Source: Chlorophyllum brunneum (lineage: Eukaryota; Basidiomycota; Agaricomycetes; Agaricales; Agaricaceae). Taken from it: 64,000 bases of DNA. The notes below the pieces were generated by a model that did no database searches, was not told where the DNA came from, and saw nothing but the letters and a program-made list of their open reading frames with translations. Position numbers and translations under genes: made by a program. The stretch spans positions 2,852,001-2,916,000 of the forward strand of contig OY756140.1 in NCBI GenBank assembly GCA_963576785.1. The letters are read 5' to 3'. Shown in pieces: positions 13,030 through 22,336 of the stretch (its first letter is position 1; every line of letters begins with the position of its first letter).

Positions 13030-13729
13030 TCATAGAAGCTTGGATACATGCCTGAGCTCAAGGTCAATATCACGGCTGAGCACTTGAGAGAGCTCTTCAT
13101 TCAGTAGATCCCCCATTGCGCGTCCATCTCGAGAGTATAACCAGTCGTCTGTACTCTCGCAATAATCATAGCGTTTCGGGCCACTAAAAATAGCTATTTA
13201 GAATACTGAAAGCGACCAAGAAGATCATTGACACACCTAAATGGCGATGAAAGCCATATTTGCTTGTTTGGTGGTTGCTTGTTAATGACATAGGTTCCCT
13301 TCTCACCCAATTTAAGTGTAAGGACACCACTCTATAACCGCCTCTTCAGCCTACATGTTCCCCAGATATAACCCTGCGCAACGTACGTGATATTCCACTT
13401 CATGGTTGGAGTCTCCAACGTCATCCAGAAGGATCTCGAGAGACTCCAGTAACGTGTCCATAGTTGAGTCTGAAAGTGCGTGGTAGCGTGCCATGGGTAG
13501 GTCACTATGCATACCACAAGAATTCTCAGCAAGTCTGGAAGCCTCTTCTTGGGATACCATCTGACCTCTCATTGACTTGGGGCGGTGGTGTAGCATACCA
13601 TCGCCGGTGCCCCTGGACTATGGCTGGAACGACGCGCTGGGGTGTAGAAGAATGCAGGTATCTTCTTGAGAGCGTCGAACCAAGGAGTACAAGAGAACGA
13701 CGGGCAGCTTGCCGGATAGAAGAGAGCAT
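13030..13729 (-). CDS. YFH1: Frataxin, mitochondrial iron-sulfur cluster assembly protein
   Basis: Frataxin stimulates the Nfs1-Isu cysteine desulfurase complex in the mitochondrial matrix. Four exons (13566-13729, 13387-13504, 13237-13331, 13030-13183, read downwards) sum to 176 residues. The N-terminus is a basic, Ser/Arg-rich presequence ([17 protein letters not shown]). The mature domain shows the acidic first helix [20 protein letters not shown], then [37 protein letters not shown] and the closing [20 protein letters not shown]. The [14 protein letters not shown] sheet and the W in DDWLYS are hallmark residues. The three introns are 55-61 nt and all canonical. It lies between two unrelated convergent or tandem neighbours; the 3' side converges on the small unknown gene. 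Confidence 0.96.
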
Positions 13730-13783
13730 TATGCAAATGGATCGTTCAGAGAAATAAATCGCATTGGTAAACTTAAAGCGAGG

Positions 13784-13799
13784 TTAGGGTTAGGGTTTA
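13784..13799 (+). repeat. Short interstitial telomere-like repeat
   Basis: Two perfect TTAGGG units followed by TTTAG lie between the frataxin start and the end of the rhodanese gene. TTAGGG is the telomere unit of most filamentous fungi. Two units are short enough to occur by chance or to serve as a binding site for a Tbf1/Teb1-like factor. Confidence 0.55.
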
Positions 13800-13882
13800 G
13801 CTACGCCATCTTAGACCCCCCTCACAACATGTTCCTGTAAATGTACGCAACATGATACGAACAGATGAGTGTTGTCCATTTC

Positions 13883-14573
13883 CTATGCAGGCGGTTTCTG
13901 TATGTTTTGTTTCTCCGTCCACTCTAGCCATGACCCTTTGTAGTTCAGGATGCTATGAATAAAGTTCATATCTTAGCAAAGTCCATTTTTGGGAAAGAAT
14001 AATGAAGGCACCTACTTTCTGAAGCCATTACGCTTGGCGACATCACTGGCTGATGTGCTCCTCATCCCACTACGGCAATAGAAGATCACCTGCTGATCCT
14101 TTTTGGGCTTGTCATAACCATGCTTTGCCTTAAAAGCATCTGGAGTCAAGGACAACGACTCCGCCAAAACAGTCAGAGGGAGGTTAACGGCGGAAGGAAT
14201 CATTCCTTGCATAACCTCGTCTGGTTCTCGGACATCAATGAGATAGGTGTCCTTTGAAACACACTTAATCAGTTCCGCCCGAGAGATAACCGAAGAAACC
14301 TACAGGAGTCGGAGACTCGGTAATAGGGAGAAGTTTTTCATAGGTCAGAATTTTCGCATCCCAGTCCCTTTGCAAGTCGTCTTGTCTTTCCAAAGCTTGC
14401 TTTCTTTTGATTTGCTCTGGCGTCAAGGGGAGTTTGGTGGAAGAAGGCGTTTGGGAAGAGTTGAAACGAACGAAATGCGTGATTGCAGGCCGGGCTACGA
14501 CACCTGCAGCAAAGTTGCGCCTTGCAACGGCGCCCACATTACGCGAGATGCTATTGCGGATGATACTGGCCAT
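13883..14573 (-). CDS. Single-domain mitochondrial rhodanese (sulfurtransferase)
   Basis: The protein starts at 14573 (MASIIRNSISRNVGAVARR), a basic Ser/Arg/Ala presequence ending near FVRFNSSQ, so a mitochondrial location is inferred; the longer open frame upstream lacks an ATG. A charged linker (TPEQIKRKQALERQDDLQRD) leads into one rhodanese fold: YLIDVREPDEVMQGMIPSA, then the active-site loop FYCRSGMRS, whose Cys would carry the persulfide. The last exon supplies LNYKGSWLEWTEK and the stop at 13885-13883. Three exons are separated by canonical introns. Compared with yeast Rdl1/Rdl2, the layout agrees: short presequence plus one domain. The probable role is thiosulfate sulfurtransferase or sulfur delivery. 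It is divergent from the copper locus. Confidence 0.88.
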
Positions 14574-15391
14574 TCTGGATCTTGTAGAAAATGTTTTGGG
14601 AAAGGATGATCCCAATATATGTGAAATGAATAAATCACGACAGGATCACCTCAGTAGTCACGAGACACAAAATTTACGGCAGCGGTTTCCGGGGACCCAT
14701 GTCGAGGCACAAACGCCGCGTTCTTTTAAACGCACCCGTCCTGCACTGTAAGTCTCCTAGTCTCTTTCTTCTCCTCCTCTAAGGCTTGGACTGGGTTTTC
14801 CTCTCATACTTGCGATCTTTTCGTACGAGCTCGAAGATACATACATGATGATACGAAACCATTGCTGAAGCTCTCTTACCTCTGCAAGATCCCACAACCC
14901 CCCTCTACTTCGTAATCACCAAATTCTCGGATGACAAGATCCGTCATCATCCTTTCTTTAGGCTCGAGGAGGGATCTCTTTGACTGGATCAATGTCTCCG
15001 TTATGGCATCTCTGGCGCTATTGATTTTAATAACTGGCTCATTTCATCGCACGCACTTGACCTATAGGCCTCCTCCATGGACTCCTTGTTACACTCACGC
15101 TCTCTTCTTTTTTGTCCGGGATGAGAACATTCTCAGTCTCGGTCAAAAAAAAACTTTTTGTCGAATGTCAGTTGGATAATTCTGGTCTTACAGGGTCTTA
15201 CGCGGATAGGTATCCGTTGACACGTACCTGTGATGAGACCTGAAGTAGTGATCGCATGGAACAAGAGGAAGACTGGACATTGCATCGTCGGGGTTCCCCG
15301 GCGCCGATTTAGGCACCTCTCTAACACATAGTTATATCGATCCGTTCGTGGGAGCCACTACACTTCGCTCTTGCCCCCTTTCCACTCACCG
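14574..15391. other. 818 bp divergent intergenic region (rhodanese / copper transporter)
   Basis: No open frame here starts with ATG and continues with plausible protein composition. The region must hold the promoters of both the rhodanese gene (leftwards) and the CTR gene (rightwards). I looked for a clear copper-response motif of the TTTGCTC kind and did not find a convincing one close to the CTR start. Confidence 0.45.
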
Positions 15392-16060
15392 ATGGGCATG
15401 AACACAACCAATGGCACCGACAGCGGGATGACGATGATGGGTATGATGACCCCATTTTTGCATTGTGCTGGCGGGGATTACCTCCTCTTCAAGGAGTGGA
15501 TGCCGACTTCTGGAGGCGCGATAACTGGGGCCTGTATTGGACTTTTTGTGCTCGCGATATTGGACAGATGGATTCATGTAATTACACCTACCATTGTAAA
15601 TCGTTTCAGGCAAAGGTATTTCCCCCCCCCCACCAGCGAACTATAGTCTTACATGATGTATCCGCCAGAACCTCTCCGTCGGTTCAAATTTCCACGAAGC
15701 CTTTGGAGGATGAGGTCTCAGAGGTTTCAACCCACCGCAGTCCCGATAGTGCAGAAGCACCATCGGTCATGAAAACGAGGTTTTTACCGCCGCGTACCAG
15801 CTCTCCATTCGTCGCTGTCGTTGATATGCCGCGAGGAATAATTTATGCCTTCCAGCGCCTTCTGGGATTCTCCCTGATGCTGGCTGTCATGTAGGCATGC
15901 CTTTAACATTGCCCTCTCGCGTGCACGGTGTCTGACCTTCTGTAACACGGTCTTCAGGACGTTTAATGCAGCATATATCATTTCAATTCTTGCGGGGTTG
16001 ACGTTGGGGGAGATTCTCTTTGGACGGATTTCAGCAAGAGTTGCGAAGGATGCCTACTGA
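15392..16060 (+). CDS. CTR-family high-affinity copper transporter
   Basis: Ctr proteins form trimers that import Cu(I) across the plasma or vacuolar membrane. Three exons (15392-15615, 15669-15890, 15958-16060) sum to 182 residues. The N-terminus is short and Met-rich (MTMMGMM), suited to Cu(I) capture. Helix 1 follows CAGGDYLLFKEWMPTS; helix 2 carries the MxxxM copper gate as MLAVM in FSLMLAVMTFNAAYII; helix 3 carries GxxxG as GLTLG. The loop between helices 1 and 2 is long and Ser/Pro rich. The 10-base C run at 15622-15631 lies inside intron 1, so it is not a frameshift. The small size and short N-terminus fit a Ctr2-like or minimal Ctr1-like transporter; the membrane cannot be told from sequence. 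Lies 0.5 kb upstream of the BIM1-like relic. Confidence 0.92.
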
Positions 16061-16439
16061 CGTGACGACCAATTGCCCTATGTTTACTCCCTATCATCTT
16101 TGGTTGTGCTTGTTAACTGAGTACCAAATGCTTACAACCTTTGGCGGATAAGCCTAGAAGTTCGAGTAGGACCAACATTAAGCGGTGACCATCGGCGTAC
16201 GTGATGATGGGTTGACGGCTGGTTTGGCAGTATGTTGGTGGGACAAATACATGGCATTGCCCCGACCCGGACTATTAACCTCAAGTTTGCATGCACCCAC
16301 CAACCACCCATCGCGACGCTCTGTAGGCGAGAATAAAACCGCTCTTACTCTTCCTGAAGCTCCGAAGTCCGTTAAACGCAAGCACTACGATATCCCTGCT
16401 CATCCGAAGAGAGATCCTTGAGGGACCTCAACACCAATT
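16061..16439. other. Intergenic stretch between CTR gene and BIM1-like relic
   Basis: A 79-codon open frame at 16185-16421 (+) has no recognisable domain and no support from splice structure. It may be part of the decayed upstream end of the BIM1-like relic, but I see no signal peptide that would prove it. Confidence 0.35.
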
Positions 16440-17130
16440 TCATCTGCCAGACTTCAGTGGCAAGCTTCCCTGTCTGAGACGAAGCCTCCAGCCACTACTT
16501 ACACGATACGATACCCTATCATCTCCGCCCACTTCCATCTTCACTATTGAGAGCCTCGTGGCCCTCTTCGTGGACACCAGAGAACCTGACCCCTGTGGTA
16601 GAGTGGAGACCAACCGATCTACCTTCATCCTGTCTAATGGTTTCTTACGGATCGAGCAAGCTGGTCAAGTAAACTCGTAACCACTTTATTGCATATCCTT
16701 TAAATCCTTTTGGCCATTCTGGCCATGATTCCACCAAACAAAACCCCTTAGGTTCTGCGCGTTCGATGGCGCTAACGGAGTGTAGCATGCCCACTATTGG
16801 GCTAGAGCCAACGCACCAGGCGAATTTGCATCCCCTTGGACCTCTCCACAACCATCATAATGGCGTAAATGTCACCATTCAAATTAACATCACTGGCAGT
16901 GATGGGAATCTTTACCAGGTACTTCACTCAAGCAATTTCTTGATGCGAAAAGAATCCCCCGTGGTCGTCGCTGGGACAGTGTGCTGACCCTACGCTGTCG
17001 AGCAATTTCACACTCCCCAAGGTACTCAACGACTCCTGCGTGAATACCACAGCCACGTCTTCTTCAAGCCGTGGTTTGCCCGCACCCACGCGCTATATTT
17101 CCCTGAGGCTTGGAGTGAAGCTGGTATCTA
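16440..17130 (+). pseudogene. Relic of a BIM1-like (X325) copper-protein gene
   Basis: The family's landmarks occur in order but in different reading frames. AHFHLHY (about 16527-16547) matches the mature N-terminus with its copper-binding His, followed directly by a TGA and then EPRG. A shifted frame gives TREPDPCGRVETNRSTF and SNGFLRIE, matching the first Cys and the [12 protein letters not shown] region of the intact neighbour. Further on, ICIPLDL (about 16826-16846) matches FCIPLDL, and after another shift VNVTIQINITGSDGNLYQ joins across a canonical intron (about 16919-16979) to CADPTLSSNFTLPK. At least one stop and two frame changes break the gene. The segment equivalent to SEHPSW is replaced by EQAGQ, so the expected second copper His is absent. 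It looks like a tandem duplicate of the gene at 17576 that has decayed. Confidence 0.75.
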
Positions 17131-17575
17131 TCGTATGAAGGTTCTGTCATCACGGGTTACAATAGTTAGCACCCATACCCATTCCAAGAAGGCTTAAACA
17201 GGTTCTCATCGCTTCGAGAGGGTTCGCTTCTTTTTCGCACCTCTGATTACCATAATCAATGCATTGGACAAAAAAATTTTAACGCTCGGAGCTTTCGCCA
17301 AGTTCGTATCAGGGGCATATGGGGTTGTCAGACTAGGACGCGGCATGACCATCTCACAGCGCGCTCATTCGCTTTGCTTCGACCCCCACAAGTTACACAA
17401 AAATGATGGCGGAAGACAAAAATAGAACCATCAGGTTCTCCCCAAGAAGGCAATCTTGTCCGTCATTTGGCACGGAGGGTTCTAGGTTGAAGAAAAACTT
17501 TTTTATCATCCGGATAGGACAGGTAGAGAAGGAGTATAAAGGTTGATATGTGAGTCTACACCTTTCTGAACTATC
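17131..17575. other. Upstream region of the BIM1-like gene
   Basis: No coding signal is seen. The proximal part contains a good TATA box close to the start codon of the next gene; the rest is unexplained. Confidence 0.45.
17535..17540 (+). promoter_or_regulatory. TATA box of the BIM1-like gene
   Basis: TATAAA lies 36 bp before the ATG at 17576, within GGAGTATAAAGG. A TATA-driven promoter fits a gene with strongly regulated expression, as expected for copper-starvation genes; the regulation itself is inference. Confidence 0.6.
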
Positions 17576-18399
17576 ATGAAGGCCGCCTCTGCTCTCATCG
17601 TCCTCATTTCCACTTTGGTTGTGAACGCACATTTTAGAATCAATTTCCCGCCCCCTCGCGGTGAGTTTGTGGAGGACGATGAACCAACCTTCTGTGGTAC
17701 GTCGGTTGATATTCTTAAGACATAATCCGACAGCACTCCTTACGTTGCACGTTAGATGGGTTCACGAACGTCACCACGAACCGTACCGAATTCCCCTTAA
17801 GCGGGGGTTTCTTCACTTTAGTCTCTGAGCACCCTAGTTGGAGTGGTCAGTAGCCATTTTTCGAAAATAGGACTTGCTAACATTGAGCCACCGTCTAAGC
17901 CGCGTTTTATGTATCCACCGCTGCAAATCCGAACAGTTTCGATAATTTCATGCAGGTCAACTCGTTCTTCCAACTCTCGGGAGAGGGAACGTTTTGCATT
18001 CCACTCGACCTGACATCTTCCAACTTTACCGGACTCAAAGAGGGACAGAATATAACGATTCAGGTTATTTCCAACACCCAGATCTCCAGTACCAATTGCT
18101 AATTCTGAACGAAATAGATGCTGTTCGACGGAGGAGATGGCGATTTGTTCCAGGCAAGCAACCTGATGGATACTATTCTCTCCGCTTACTCATCCAGAAT
18201 AACACAGTGCTCCGACCTGACTTTGACCAATAGCAATAGCAGCATTAGCTCCGTTCAATGCACGAATTCGACAAACGGACACGATTCAGATTCAGGCTCA
18301 GGCTCTGGTGGAACCGGAACTGGGACCCTAGGTGCAGCTCTAGACTTCAAATTGCTTGGACTGTTGGGTGTGGCCTCGCTGATTCCTCTTGTGATGTAA
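17576..18399 (+). CDS. BIM1-like (X325) GPI-anchored copper-binding protein
   Basis: The BIM1/X325 family has an LPMO-like fold; Cryptococcus Bim1 helps Ctr1 take up copper at the cell surface. Five exons (17576-17696, 17756-17845, 17900-18063, 18118-18153, 18208-18399) sum to 200 residues. A signal peptide ([18 protein letters not shown]) is followed directly by [11 protein letters not shown], placing a His at the mature N-terminus as one copper ligand. Next come the first Cys (PTFC), [19 protein letters not shown] with the probable second His ligand, FCIPLDL, and [16 protein letters not shown] holding the probable Asp ligand. The tail is Gly/Ser rich and ends in a hydrophobic segment ([15 protein letters not shown]), a GPI-anchor signal. 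Intron 4 (18154-18207) is GC-AG. It follows a CTR transporter and a relic paralogue, which supports a copper role. Ligand assignment is by family analogy. Confidence 0.9.
18154..18207 (+). other. GC-AG intron in the BIM1-like gene
   Basis: The donor reads CAG|GCAAGC and the acceptor ACACAG|TGC. Removing it joins LFQ to CSDLTL, the expected order for the family, and keeps the frame. The other introns in this gene are GT-AG. Confidence 0.8.
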
Positions 18400-19339
18400 C
18401 ATAAGTGATGACGGAATTGCATTTCGCTATATTTAACCGTGATACAAAGTGGATGACAAGACTGCCTTGTAGTTACGCGGGGCTGGCCAAGGCAAGTGGC
18501 CAGAAGGTGCGAGCCTCGAGGCCTCAAGGCGGGCGCACGCAGAATTAATAGAAGCTGTCCCACTTGTTCCCGCTCTGTCATCCTTGCCGACGCCTTTGCG
18601 ACGGCCCTCAGGCTAAGTTCCGTTGCTAGCTTCATCACTTGTGCTCACTGCACCCTGGTGAGCAGCAATGTGATATTCTGCCAACGCGGATCTCGGCCGC
18701 GACATTTAGGCTCTCCGAACTCGTCTTCGTGCAATCACGGGGATCGCTATGGCATGTGACTGCCCCGATCTAAGCGTCGTTCCACAAAACTTCAAGCTGG
18801 TATTTCACTTGATTGTGGAATTCTAGCCAGCCACCAAGGTAACCCAGACCGTCCATTATTGACTCAAACAGGGTGACATATCGGAGCGGTTGCGAACTCG
18901 GTGCCCGGCAGGTTTCAGGCTATCCGTTTGGGCTAAATATGGAACACCTCGTCCTCGTATTTGCCCTCATATGGGGGAAAGCTGTCTTTCCCACTTACTC
19001 AACTCAGGGCTATTCATACAGCCGACTGTGCTCATTGACAGTCGCTATCAGCATTTAGTATGTAAACCCCTCACAAATCTTATCAATCACAGGTGAGTTC
19101 CGCTTGGGAGCTTCGGATGCCGCAGCACTGACGGCGCACGGCCACGCAGCCTTTGAAATTCTTCGGCTGTGTTTCAAAGTTGGAATGTCCTAGCCTCCGT
19201 CCCTATATAGTCATGTGCAGCAAATGAGCGTTTTATCCTCGATTGAATCACACCCTTGCTTTTCTTTGCCAGTGCTGTCCTCATCGGTCCTCGCCCCTCC
19301 GGTTAATTCGATTAAGTCTCGACCTATCGGGATTGCCTC
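18400..19339. other. 940 bp with no recognised gene
   Basis: Short open frames exist but none has a convincing start, composition or splice structure. A 39-codon frame beginning ATGGAACACCTCG near 18940 has a hydrophobic start but is too short to claim. A TATATA at 19204-19209 may belong to the gene at 19340. Confidence 0.4.
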
Positions 19340-19916
19340 ATGTTTCTCAGCCTTCGGAGAAAGGAACAGCCATGGGAGGTGGTAGACTGTAAGGCAGTGG
19401 AGCCTGTGCCAATGTACCATGACGATGAAGGTAAGTCGAAAGAGGTTCTATATCATTACACCTGGCTGACCACCTCCATCCGTAGACCTGGATGTACTCT
19501 TCATTAGCGAAGCCAACACTCGTGGCACATACGTGTTTGACGTTCGTTCCCATAATGGGCATCATGGGCACCACTTGCACAGGGCAGTCAGCTTTGCACA
19601 GCAGCAGGTGCTTCGAGAAGTCGAAAAGAAAGGTTTCAATGTCCTCCTGATAGAAGGGTATGTCCTGTGCCACCTTCGATCCCGAGCGCGCGCTTACAGA
19701 ATTTGTTCTATTCCAGATGGAGGCTTACACTCCTCCGTAGAGGGAAGCATAGTCGTGTGGAAGTGCAATACAGCGCTCGGGGTCAGTACGCTATGGTTCT
19801 GTCGAATTACTTACTTCGTGCTGACTGACGCCCTCACAGCCGCCAGAGCTGGCGGAAAACTACGCAAACATCGTAGACCACCACCTTTCATGGGGGTTCT
19901 ACATTCGCCACATTAG
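19340..19916 (+). CDS. Small protein of unknown function, paralogue A
   Basis: Four exons (19340-19430, 19486-19657, 19717-19781, 19840-19916) sum to 134 residues with three canonical introns. The protein has no signal peptide or membrane helix. Visible features are a His-rich patch (NGHHGHHLHRA), a helix (FAQQQVLREVEKK), the block GFNVLLIEGWRLTLLRRGKH followed by SRVEVQYSAR, and a tail RRPPPFMGVLHSPH. I have an unverified memory of anonymous mushroom proteins with a similar block and a PPPFMGVL-like tail; no function is attached. An alternative acceptor at 19846 would instead give a tail ending FGLWFWGN at 19944. The gene at 20290 shares the central block, with the same position of an intron just before the Trp, so the two are probably diverged duplicates. 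Confidence 0.6.
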
Positions 19917-20289
19917 GTTTGGCCTCTGGTTTTGGGGAAATTGATAGCATTCGTTCCGGATTCTTGTATTGATAGAACTGTATTACATATATGTGTTTAT
20001 ACCAGCTTAAACGCTCCTTTGACCATGGACGCTGCCTCGTGTGCCGAATCACATCGTTATCTGTTAGGGCCCTGGTTACTCGGACTCGAGGGTCGAGGCG
20101 ATTAGATCGTCAGAGTGTGGAGAAGTCTCTTGTTTTTGTGAGGTTCAACGTGATAAGCGCTGGGATGGAAAGGAGTTAGTGTCTCGATGAGTGTGGCTTC
20201 TCCTTGAGCGGCCACGCGCCTTTTGGGTTTATAAAGTCGATGAAGAATATACCGATCTTTAAGCTAGTCGTTCTTCCCCTCCAGAAGCT
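19917..20289. other. Spacer between the two small paralogues
   Basis: No coding signal apart from short frames. TATAAA at 20230-20235 lies 55-60 bp before the ATG of the second paralogue. Confidence 0.4.
20230..20235 (+). promoter_or_regulatory. TATA box of small paralogue B
   Basis: TATAAA within GGTTTATAAAGTC, 55-60 bp before the ATG at 20290, a usual distance for fungal TATA promoters. Confidence 0.5.
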
Positions 20290-20877
20290 ATGGATACACT
20301 CCTGCACCACATTAACTATGTTGCGCATCAATGGCTGGATGGGACATCGAAACCTATCCACATACACAAGCCCTTAGTGCGCTGCAGATCGGATCCCGAC
20401 GCACCTCCGCCTTATTGGGAAAGCGACCCAGACCTACATATCATTCGCTATGGACCTCGCGTGCATGCGGAAGATATCTTTTATTGTAAAGGCGGAGTAG
20501 ATGCAGCGAAGCTACTCCAGTTATCCCGTCAGTCTCTGCTCAAGGAGGGATGCTGTAGCGGAGGAAATGTGTTGCTTAACGAAAGGTTTGTATCATTGTC
20601 GTTCGAGGACTTGCTATATGCCTTCTAGTATTCATGGGCGTTGGTCGCTCCAGCTGGCACTGTACGATCACAAAATCTCTCGTCCGTTACCGAGAGGACT
20701 TCAGAGTCCAGGTACGTTATCGGCACATGAACCTTTCAAGCAGCTCCCGATCATCACATGTAGATAAGGTATTCCGCAATTATCGCAGAAGCAGTGGGAA
20801 AGGATCCTCGAAAGGTAGCGAGGATTGAGGACGCAAAGGGGATCGAAGGTTTAATGACAGTGTTGGAGAGGCGATGA
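20290..20877 (+). CDS. Small protein of unknown function, paralogue B
   Basis: Three exons (20290-20585, 20654-20711, 20764-20877) sum to 155 residues. After an N-terminus with DAPPPYWESDPDLHII, the protein has a helix (AAKLLQLSRQSLLKEG) and the block GGNVLLNESWHCTITKSLVR then YREDFRVQIRYSA, which parallels GFNVLLIEGWRLTLLRR and SRVEVQYSA in the neighbour 0.4 kb upstream. The C-terminus differs (AVGKDPRKVARIEDAKG, helical) and lacks the PPPFMGVL tail. There is no signal peptide, membrane segment or catalytic motif. The intron-2 acceptor was chosen at 20653 because it keeps the shared block; the nearer acceptor at about 20629 would shift it out of frame. Function unknown; the pair lies between the copper locus and a sulfurtransferase, with no obvious link to either. 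Confidence 0.6.
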
Positions 20878-21011
20878 TACTCTGCCCGAACAATTCCGGC
20901 ACATTGGGAGTTAGGTTATATGAAGGCCTCGGGATTTACGGTCAGCGATTGGTTAGATTCATGACAAGCAGCTCCTATAAGATATGGCAAGAAAGTGATT
21001 TAGTAATAGTC

Positions 21012-22213
21012 TTAGTTTTTTATGATTTGACTCGACCCTCGCATAGCATATCCTGTCCAAGACTGGAGCAGTTCGCGTTAGTTTCACCAATTATACCGTT
21101 TATCGTGCAACGTACTTCGTCATAAAGGGCAATATTATTGATGCCTAATAGTCTCAACCCCAGCCACAGGACTCCAGCTGTCATTCCACTACCACAGGTT
21201 GTCACAATGTACTTCTTGTTAGTAATTATCAATTGCACTTGTTCACGGCCGACGGCTGCTTCCAGGGTATTCTTGAGTGCATCTTGCGGCAAGAAGGTAG
21301 TATATTCCGAACCATCAGCGTTGCTGATTTGCTTTTGAAGAAACATATTGAAAGGAAGAGAGAAGGAATTGGGCATGTGTCCGGAGGAGAGTCCTGGACG
21401 AGGCTCCGGAGCACTACCAGTGAATCTTGGGTGCATGGTGGTCAGTGTCACACGAGTAGGAAATGAGGCACTGCTCTCGCACCTACCTTTCTTTCGATCG
21501 AGCGTCCAAGACAAGTTCTGCGGCGGAGTCTTTTGTGGGATCAAGCAACGAATTGGAAACCATTTGTTCGTATCCTATCACAGATGAGAATCGCCCATGG
21601 TGATACAATCGCGCCCAACAGACCTCTGATCACTTGCTGGTCAAGTTTAGGTTCATTATAGGAGACAAATTGAGGTGTGTTGGGTTGTCCTGATTCTAGT
21701 GTGAGACCTTCGTCAACCCAACGTGGAAGGCCGCCATTAATGATGCTCGACTTCTTATGTCCGAATGCACGGAGCATGAAAAGCGCTCGTGGGGATGAAA
21801 AGACCCCATGAGTATCATAAATTACGACGTGGGATGAAGGCTGAATGCCGAATCTTCCTAGGTAGCAAAACAGTGAAAAAGGGTTTAAAGTGCGTCTAAA
21901 CCAGTCACATACCAAAGGCCTCGGCGAAAACGTGTGGTTCAGGCATCATGTGTTTAAGGCCAAGTCCATGGGGGCTTGCAACTTCATCTAGATCGAGAAA
22001 CTGTGCACCGGGGAGTCTTTTGTCGAGGAACTCGGCATGGGCGTTGCGCGTGGAGTTTGGCATGAACCAGGAGGCGTCTAGAAGAGCTACTTCATCACGT
22101 GTAGACATCTCTTGGACTTGCTTGGGCGAAAGTAGCAAAGGTGCCTCGGTAGATAGCCATCTCTGAGAGGTGCTCAACAACCTGGTTGGAGTTTGGCGAA
22201 ACAACAGAGCCAT
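21012..22213 (-). CDS. TUM1: Tandem-rhodanese sulfurtransferase (thiosulfate / 3-mercaptopyruvate type)
   Basis: The protein starts at 22213 with MALLFRQTPTRLLSTSQRWL, a likely mitochondrial presequence. It has two rhodanese domains. The first, inactive one reads EVALLDASWFMPN, GAQFLDLDEVASP and VVIYDTHGVFSSPRALFMLR, where the usual catalytic Cys position is not Cys. The second reads LVLDARSKGR, PRFTGSAPEPRPG, GHMPNSFSLPF and the active loop TTCGSGMTAGVL with the catalytic Cys. A last short exon gives SWTGYAMRGSSQ and the stop at 21014-21012. CGSGMTA resembles mercaptopyruvate-type loops (CGSGVTA) more than thiosulfate-type ones (CRKGVTA), so a Tum1/MST role in tRNA thiolation or cysteine breakdown is inferred. 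Four or more small introns are needed. It is divergent from VMA5, 123 bp away. Confidence 0.9.
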
Positions 22214-22336
22214 GGATTCAACACAGCGGCAGTTGTGCTGATAGAGGAAACCGGGACCCCCTGGATACAACACACATAAACAACGCCTACCTTGTTCGGC
22301 GGTCTACTGTCCATAGCCATACTCCGCCAGTGACCA

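Noticed and set aside
14573..14615. A longer N-terminus for the single-domain rhodanese
   Set aside because: The extended frame starts with TTG, not ATG; the ATG at 14573 already gives a good presequence.
15622..15631. A run of ten C bases that seemed to cause a frameshift in the CTR transporter gene
   Set aside because: It lies inside a canonical 53 nt intron (15616-15668); removing it joins RFRQR to TSPSVQ in frame, so no frameshift is needed.
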